A stretch of 25,911 bases of DNA, from the NCBI GenBank assembly GCA_016287975.1, contig JAEEXV010000100.1:1-25911 (forward strand), in the 5' to 3' direction. Made by a program: the position numbers and the translations under genes. The stretch's first letter is position 1; each line of letters begins with the position of its first letter. The stretch comes from Lentisphaeria bacterium (GTDB lineage: Bacteria; Verrucomicrobiota; Lentisphaeria; Oligosphaerales; Oligosphaeraceae). The notes beneath the pieces were generated by a model. That model saw only the letters and a list, made by a program, of their open reading frames with translations, made no database searches and was not told the DNA's origin. Of the stretch, positions 23,359-25,911 are shown piece after piece.

Positions 23359-23853
23359 CTACAGGCGGAACAACGGGCGGACGGGGCCAGGAATCGGGTG
23401 CGCTTTCGGCGGACGATAGCGATGCGGCTTGGGCGGTTGCGGCTTCGGCGGCTCAGGCTTGTCCTGGGGCTTCGGCGCCTCGGGCTTTGCCTGGGGCGGC
23501 TGCTGCTTCGGCGCCTCGGGTTTGACCTGGGGCTTCGGCGCTTCGGGCTTTGCCTGTGGCGGCTGTTGTTTCGGCGCCTCGGGCTTGACCTGGGGCTTCG
23601 GCGCGTCGGGCTTGACCTGGGGCTTCGGCGCTTCGGGCTTTGCCTGTGGCGGCAGCTGCTTCGTCGGGTCGGGCTTGACCTGTGGCTTTGTCTGCTCGGG
23701 CTTTGCCTGTGGCGGCTGCTGCTTTGGCGCTTCGGGCTTGACCTGGGCAGGCGGCTGTTCAGGTGGAGTCTGGGGCTTCGGCTGGGCGAATGCCAGGGAG
23801 GTGGCGGCGAAAAGCGATGCGGCGAGGAGGCCGTTGCGGAGATGGCGTTGCAT
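23359..23853 (-). CDS. Small exported Lys/Pro/Gln-rich repeat protein
   Basis: 164 aa. A clear signal peptide (MQRHLRNGLLAASLFAATSLAFA, cleavage after AFA) is followed by low-complexity sequence made of PKPQVKPEAP and KQQPPQAKPEA modules, ending in a basic PRPLFRL tail. AAAGGA lies about 9 nt upstream of the ATG at 23853. The tail is predicted to be disordered, extended and cationic; it may be a periplasmic or cell-wall spacer. Function unknown. The repeat DNA (about 30-63 bp modules) is prone to copy-number change. Confidence 0.72.
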   Translation of the reverse strand: MQRHLRNGLLAASLFAATSLAFAQPKPQTPPEQPPAQVKPEAPKQQPPQAKPEQTKPQVKPDPTKQLPPQAKPEAPKPQVKPDAPKPQVKPEAPKQQPPQAKPEAPKPQVKPEAPKQQPPQAKPEAPKPQDKPEPPKPQPPKPHRYRPPKAHPIPGPVRPLFRL

Positions 23854-23874
23854 GAAGCGGATTCCTTTATGGTT

Positions 23875-23903
23875 TTGAAGGCAGGGAAAGAAATGGCGAT
23901 AAT
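23875..23903 (+). promoter_or_regulatory. Sigma70-like promoter upstream of vapBC
   Basis: TTGAAG (23875-23880), a 17-bp spacer and GATAAT (23898-23903). Start of transcription expected near 23910, giving a ~100-nt leader before the antitoxin. It is a good match by spacing and hexamers, but experimental support is absent. Confidence 0.45.
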
Positions 23904-23978
23904 GTATCATCTGGAAGGCAGATTGACGGGGCGGATGGGAGGATTGGCATCCGAGGCGGAGTTGAAATGTGGGCTTTA

Positions 23979-23996
23979 TTATGTGCAGACACATAA
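23979..23996. promoter_or_regulatory. Palindrome upstream of the antitoxin (candidate VapB operator)
   Basis: TTATGTG-CAGA-CACATAA is a perfect 7-bp inverted repeat ending 14 bp before the antitoxin ATG. RHH/VapB-type antitoxins bind such repeats to repress their own operon. It overlaps a TATTAT box that could be the -10 of a nearer promoter. Confidence 0.5.
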
Positions 23997-24010
23997 GGGA
24001 GGATCTGAAA

Positions 24011-24238
24011 ATGAACATAACATTGTCTGTGGATGATGCGGTTGTGCGGGATGCGCGTGATTATGCAGAGGCGCACGGGACGAGCCTGAACCAGATGATT
24101 CGGGAGCATTTGGCGAGTTTTTCGAAGCAGTCGTCGAGGGAGAGGAAGGTCAAGGACGCGCTGGCGTTTTTGCGTGCCATGAAACCCGTGCTGCCCGCTG
24201 GGACGCGGATCACTCGGGATGAGATGGAAGCCAGATGA
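24011..24238 (+). CDS. VapB-like antitoxin (ribbon-helix-helix type)
   Basis: 75 aa. The N terminus MNITLSVDDAVVRDARDYAEAHGTSLN... (first ~35 residues) has the RHH pattern of a beta strand followed by two helices, as in DUF6364-type antitoxins. The C-terminal half is basic then acidic (SSRERKVKDAL...RDEMEAR) and would bind the toxin. The start is the ATG at 24011, with GGAGG about 10 nt upstream. It lies 12 bp ahead of the PIN toxin. The pair forms a type II toxin-antitoxin module. Confidence 0.82.
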   Translation: MNITLSVDDAVVRDARDYAEAHGTSLNQMIREHLASFSKQSSRERKVKDALAFLRAMKPVLPAGTRITRDEMEAR

Positions 24239-24250
24239 GGAAGGACGGAT

Positions 24251-24661
24251 ATGGTTTTTCTGGATACGAGCATCTGGGTATATGGTCTGCTGGTGCAGGA
24301 CAAGGGCAAGCATGCGAGGGCCCAGAAGATCATTGCGGATGCCTTGCAGGGGGATGGCTATGCTATTTCAACGCAGGTCCTGGCGGAATATGCGAATGTA
24401 ATGCTTCGGAAGGCGGGGAAAAGCGCGCGCGAGACAATGGCCTGCCTGGAGTGCATGGAGTTGGTCGGGAAAATCGTCCCCGTGGATGTCGCGCTGGTGA
24501 AACGTGCGGTGGAAGTGCAGTCGCTTTATGGACTGCAATTCTATGATGCCCAGATTGTGGCGGCGGCGGAATGCGCGGGGTGTGCGGAACTGTGGTCGGA
24601 GGATTTGGGTGACGGGCAGTCGTATTGCGGGGTGCGATGCATGAATCCACTTCGGGGGTAG
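24251..24661 (+). CDS. vapC: VapC-like PIN-domain toxin (ribonuclease)
   Basis: 136 aa, a typical VapC length. The PIN-domain acidic residues are visible: Asp5 (FLDTSIW), Glu46 (LAEYANV), Asp99 (FYDAQIVAAA) and Asp118 with Asp121 (SEDLGDGQ). It is a Mg-dependent RNase, expected to cut tRNA or rRNA when freed from the antitoxin. Shine-Dalgarno AGGAAGGA lies just before the ATG. Its stop (TAG, 24659-24661) touches the downstream 9-bp array, so array slippage could affect its 3' end. Confidence 0.9.
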   Translation: MVFLDTSIWVYGLLVQDKGKHARAQKIIADALQGDGYAISTQVLAEYANVMLRKAGKSARETMACLECMELVGKIVPVDVALVKRAVEVQSLYGLQFYDAQIVAAAECAGCAELWSEDLGDGQSYCGVRCMNPLRG

Positions 24662-24663
24662 GG

Positions 24664-24779
24664 GACCGAAGCGACCGAAGCGACGGGGGGACGGAAGCGA
24701 CCGAAGCGACCGAAGCGACGGAAGGGACCGAAGCGACCGAAGGGACGGAAGCGACCGAAGGGACGGAAGCGACGGGGGG
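24664..24779. repeat. 9-bp tandem array (GACCGAAGC / GACGGAAGG)
   Basis: About thirteen 9-mers of type GACSGAAGS, with two imperfect GACGGGGGG units near the ends. Same period and same GAC phase as the array at position 1. It occupies the whole gap between vapC (+) and the leftward helical-repeat gene, abutting both stop codons. Confidence 0.93.
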
Positions 24780-24780
24780 C

Positions 24781-25911
24781 TTATTGTGTGTTGGCGAGTT
24801 TCTGGAGGAACTCTGGTTTGCGGGGACCGTGGTAGCGGTCGAGGTGGGTGCGGATTTTACGCTGCCTGGCTTCGTCGGCGAGGTCGTCCTGCTGGAACTG
24901 GAGGTCGAGGAGGATTTCGCGGGCGTCGTCGTCGGCTTCGGGGTTGTGGCAGAGGACTTCGAGGATGGCGAGGAGGCGTTCAGCCTCCTTTCTGGCCAGC
25001 GGGTCGCGCCGTCGGTTTCGGAGGGCCTTGATATGGGCGAGGTGGAGTTGGAGCATGGCGGAGAGGACGAGGGGGTCGTTGGGCCAGCGTCCGAGGAGTT
25101 CCTCGGAGAGTTCGATGGCGTTGGCCAGGTCGTCCCAGTCGGCCTTGCGGAAGTCGCGTGCCCGGCGCAGTCGCCGCAGCATGAGTTGGGCGAGGGCGAC
25201 GCCGTATTCGGGCTGCTGTGGGTGCGCATTGGCGAGCTGGAGGAGGAGGGCCGCGGCGTTGGGGACGATGCCCGGGATGCGCAGGTCGCGGAAGAGCTGC
25301 GGATTGCGTCCAAGGAGGCAGGCGTACTCGAATCGGTAGTCGTCGTTGCCTGGGGCGTCGGAGAGGAGGCGCGAGAGGATGGCGAAGGCGGTCTCGCGGG
25401 AGGCGTCGTCGTTGAGGGCGATGGCGGCGCGGGCGGCCTGGAAGCGCCGATCGGCGTCGGGGGCGTCGGCGTTCCCCGCGGCGACCTCGCGCCAGATTTT
25501 GCGGGCCTCGTCGGTCTTCCCCTGGCGGTCGAGGCACCGAGCGAGCTGGTTTCGGGTTTCGGGGGTGTCGTCGACGGCGAGGATGCCGCGGAGGGTCTCT
25601 TCGGCGCGGGGGTAGTCCCCGATGCGGATGGCGCAGGTGGCGACGATGCGGTTGGCCTGGAGCAGATCGTCGGCGGGGAGGCCCTGCTGGCGGGCGATGT
25701 TCTGGTAGTACGGTAGGAGTGCGGCGAGCAAATCCGCGTTCTTGCGGGAGGGGGGCTGCTCGGAGAGGCGCGTGAAGACCTGCCGCAGGGTGGTGTCGGC
25801 GACGGCGGCGTTGCGCCTGGCGAGGGCGAGGGCGTTCCGCGTGTTGCGGTAGCCGACGAGGAGCGCGGCGACCAGCGAGAGCGCGGTGGCGAGCACGGCG
25901 AGGGCGAGGGC
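24781..25911 (-). CDS. C-terminal part of a TM-anchored helical-repeat (TPR-like) protein, partial
   Basis: The frame is open past the window edge; 376 residues are visible. A hydrophobic helix (ALALAVLATALSLVAALLVGY) is followed by a charged helical region (RNTRNALALARRNAAVADTTLRQV) and then many Ala/Leu/Arg-rich helix pairs in TPR-like style (for example GDYPRAEETLRGIL and GKTDEARKIWREVA). This arrangement, a TM helix followed by a coiled segment and helical repeats, is common in the C-terminal halves of PVC-group Ser/Thr protein kinases, so the missing N terminus may be a kinase domain. That is inference, since no kinase motif is in view. The stop (TAA, 24781-24783) abuts the 9-bp array. 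Confidence 0.75.
   Translation of the reverse strand, partial: ALALAVLATALSLVAALLVGYRNTRNALALARRNAAVADTTLRQVFTRLSEQPPSRKNADLLAALLPYYQNIARQQGLPADDLLQANRIVATCAIRIGDYPRAEETLRGILAVDDTPETRNQLARCLDRQGKTDEARKIWREVAAGNADAPDADRRFQAARAAIALNDDASRETAFAILSRLLSDAPGNDDYRFEYACLLGRNPQLFRDLRIPGIVPNAAALLLQLANAHPQQPEYGVALAQLMLRRLRRARDFRKADWDDLANAIELSEELLGRWPNDPLVLSAMLQLHLAHIKALRNRRRDPLARKEAERLLAILEVLCHNPEADDDAREILLDLQFQQDDLADEARQRKIRTHLDRYHGPRKPEFLQKLANTQ

Overview
GC-rich bacterial DNA whose gene repertoire suggests a Lentisphaerae/Verrucomicrobia-type (PVC) bacterium. The pointers are a regulator fusing a LacI-type sensor to an AraC-type reader, rhamnose and sugar-acid catabolism, Pro-rich exported proteins and many short intergenic tandem arrays. 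This taxonomic call is an inference from style, not from a marker gene. No rRNA, tRNA, CRISPR array or transposase was seen.

Layout. Positions 1-135 are a 9-bp tandem array. A rightward cluster follows (271-4347): membrane-anchored subtilisin-like protease, glycerophosphodiester phosphodiesterase, an exported LPP20-like protein with a Pro-rich repeat tail, and a TIM-barrel sugar isomerase/epimerase. Positions 4348-5233 hold no gene but a dense set of palindromes: REP-like hairpins and a structured element of about 370 bp with 57-bp inverted ends. Then everything runs leftward to 17383: a small phospholipase-D-like protein; dppA, trkH and trkA (K+ uptake); a membrane polyferredoxin; and a tight five-gene operon of rhaA, alpha/beta hydrolase, an HD-CoaD fusion, an OppF-type ATPase and a PHP-like protein. 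The leftward blocks are separated by arrays built from related 7-bp words (5793-5939, 9870-10315, 11722-12027). The last two are inverted copies of one family bracketing the polyferredoxin gene.

To the right of the divergent gap at 17384-17673 lie an acyltransferase-like gene (+), a NUC1-type nuclease (-) and the LacI/AraC-type regulator (-). Divergent from the regulator is a two-gene sugar-acid unit (enolase-superfamily dehydratase and SDR oxidoreductase). After another REP-like hairpin come a small Lys/Pro-rich exported protein (-), a VapB/VapC toxin-antitoxin pair (+), a second 9-bp array, and the C-terminal part of a TM-anchored helical-repeat protein running off the right edge.

Two window-wide themes stand out. 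First, CCGG is strikingly rare (about 30 by eye, against roughly 300 expected at this GC content), with Pro-Gly written as CCA-GGN or CCT-GGN. Second, short-period arrays and palindromes occupy many of the larger intergenic gaps.
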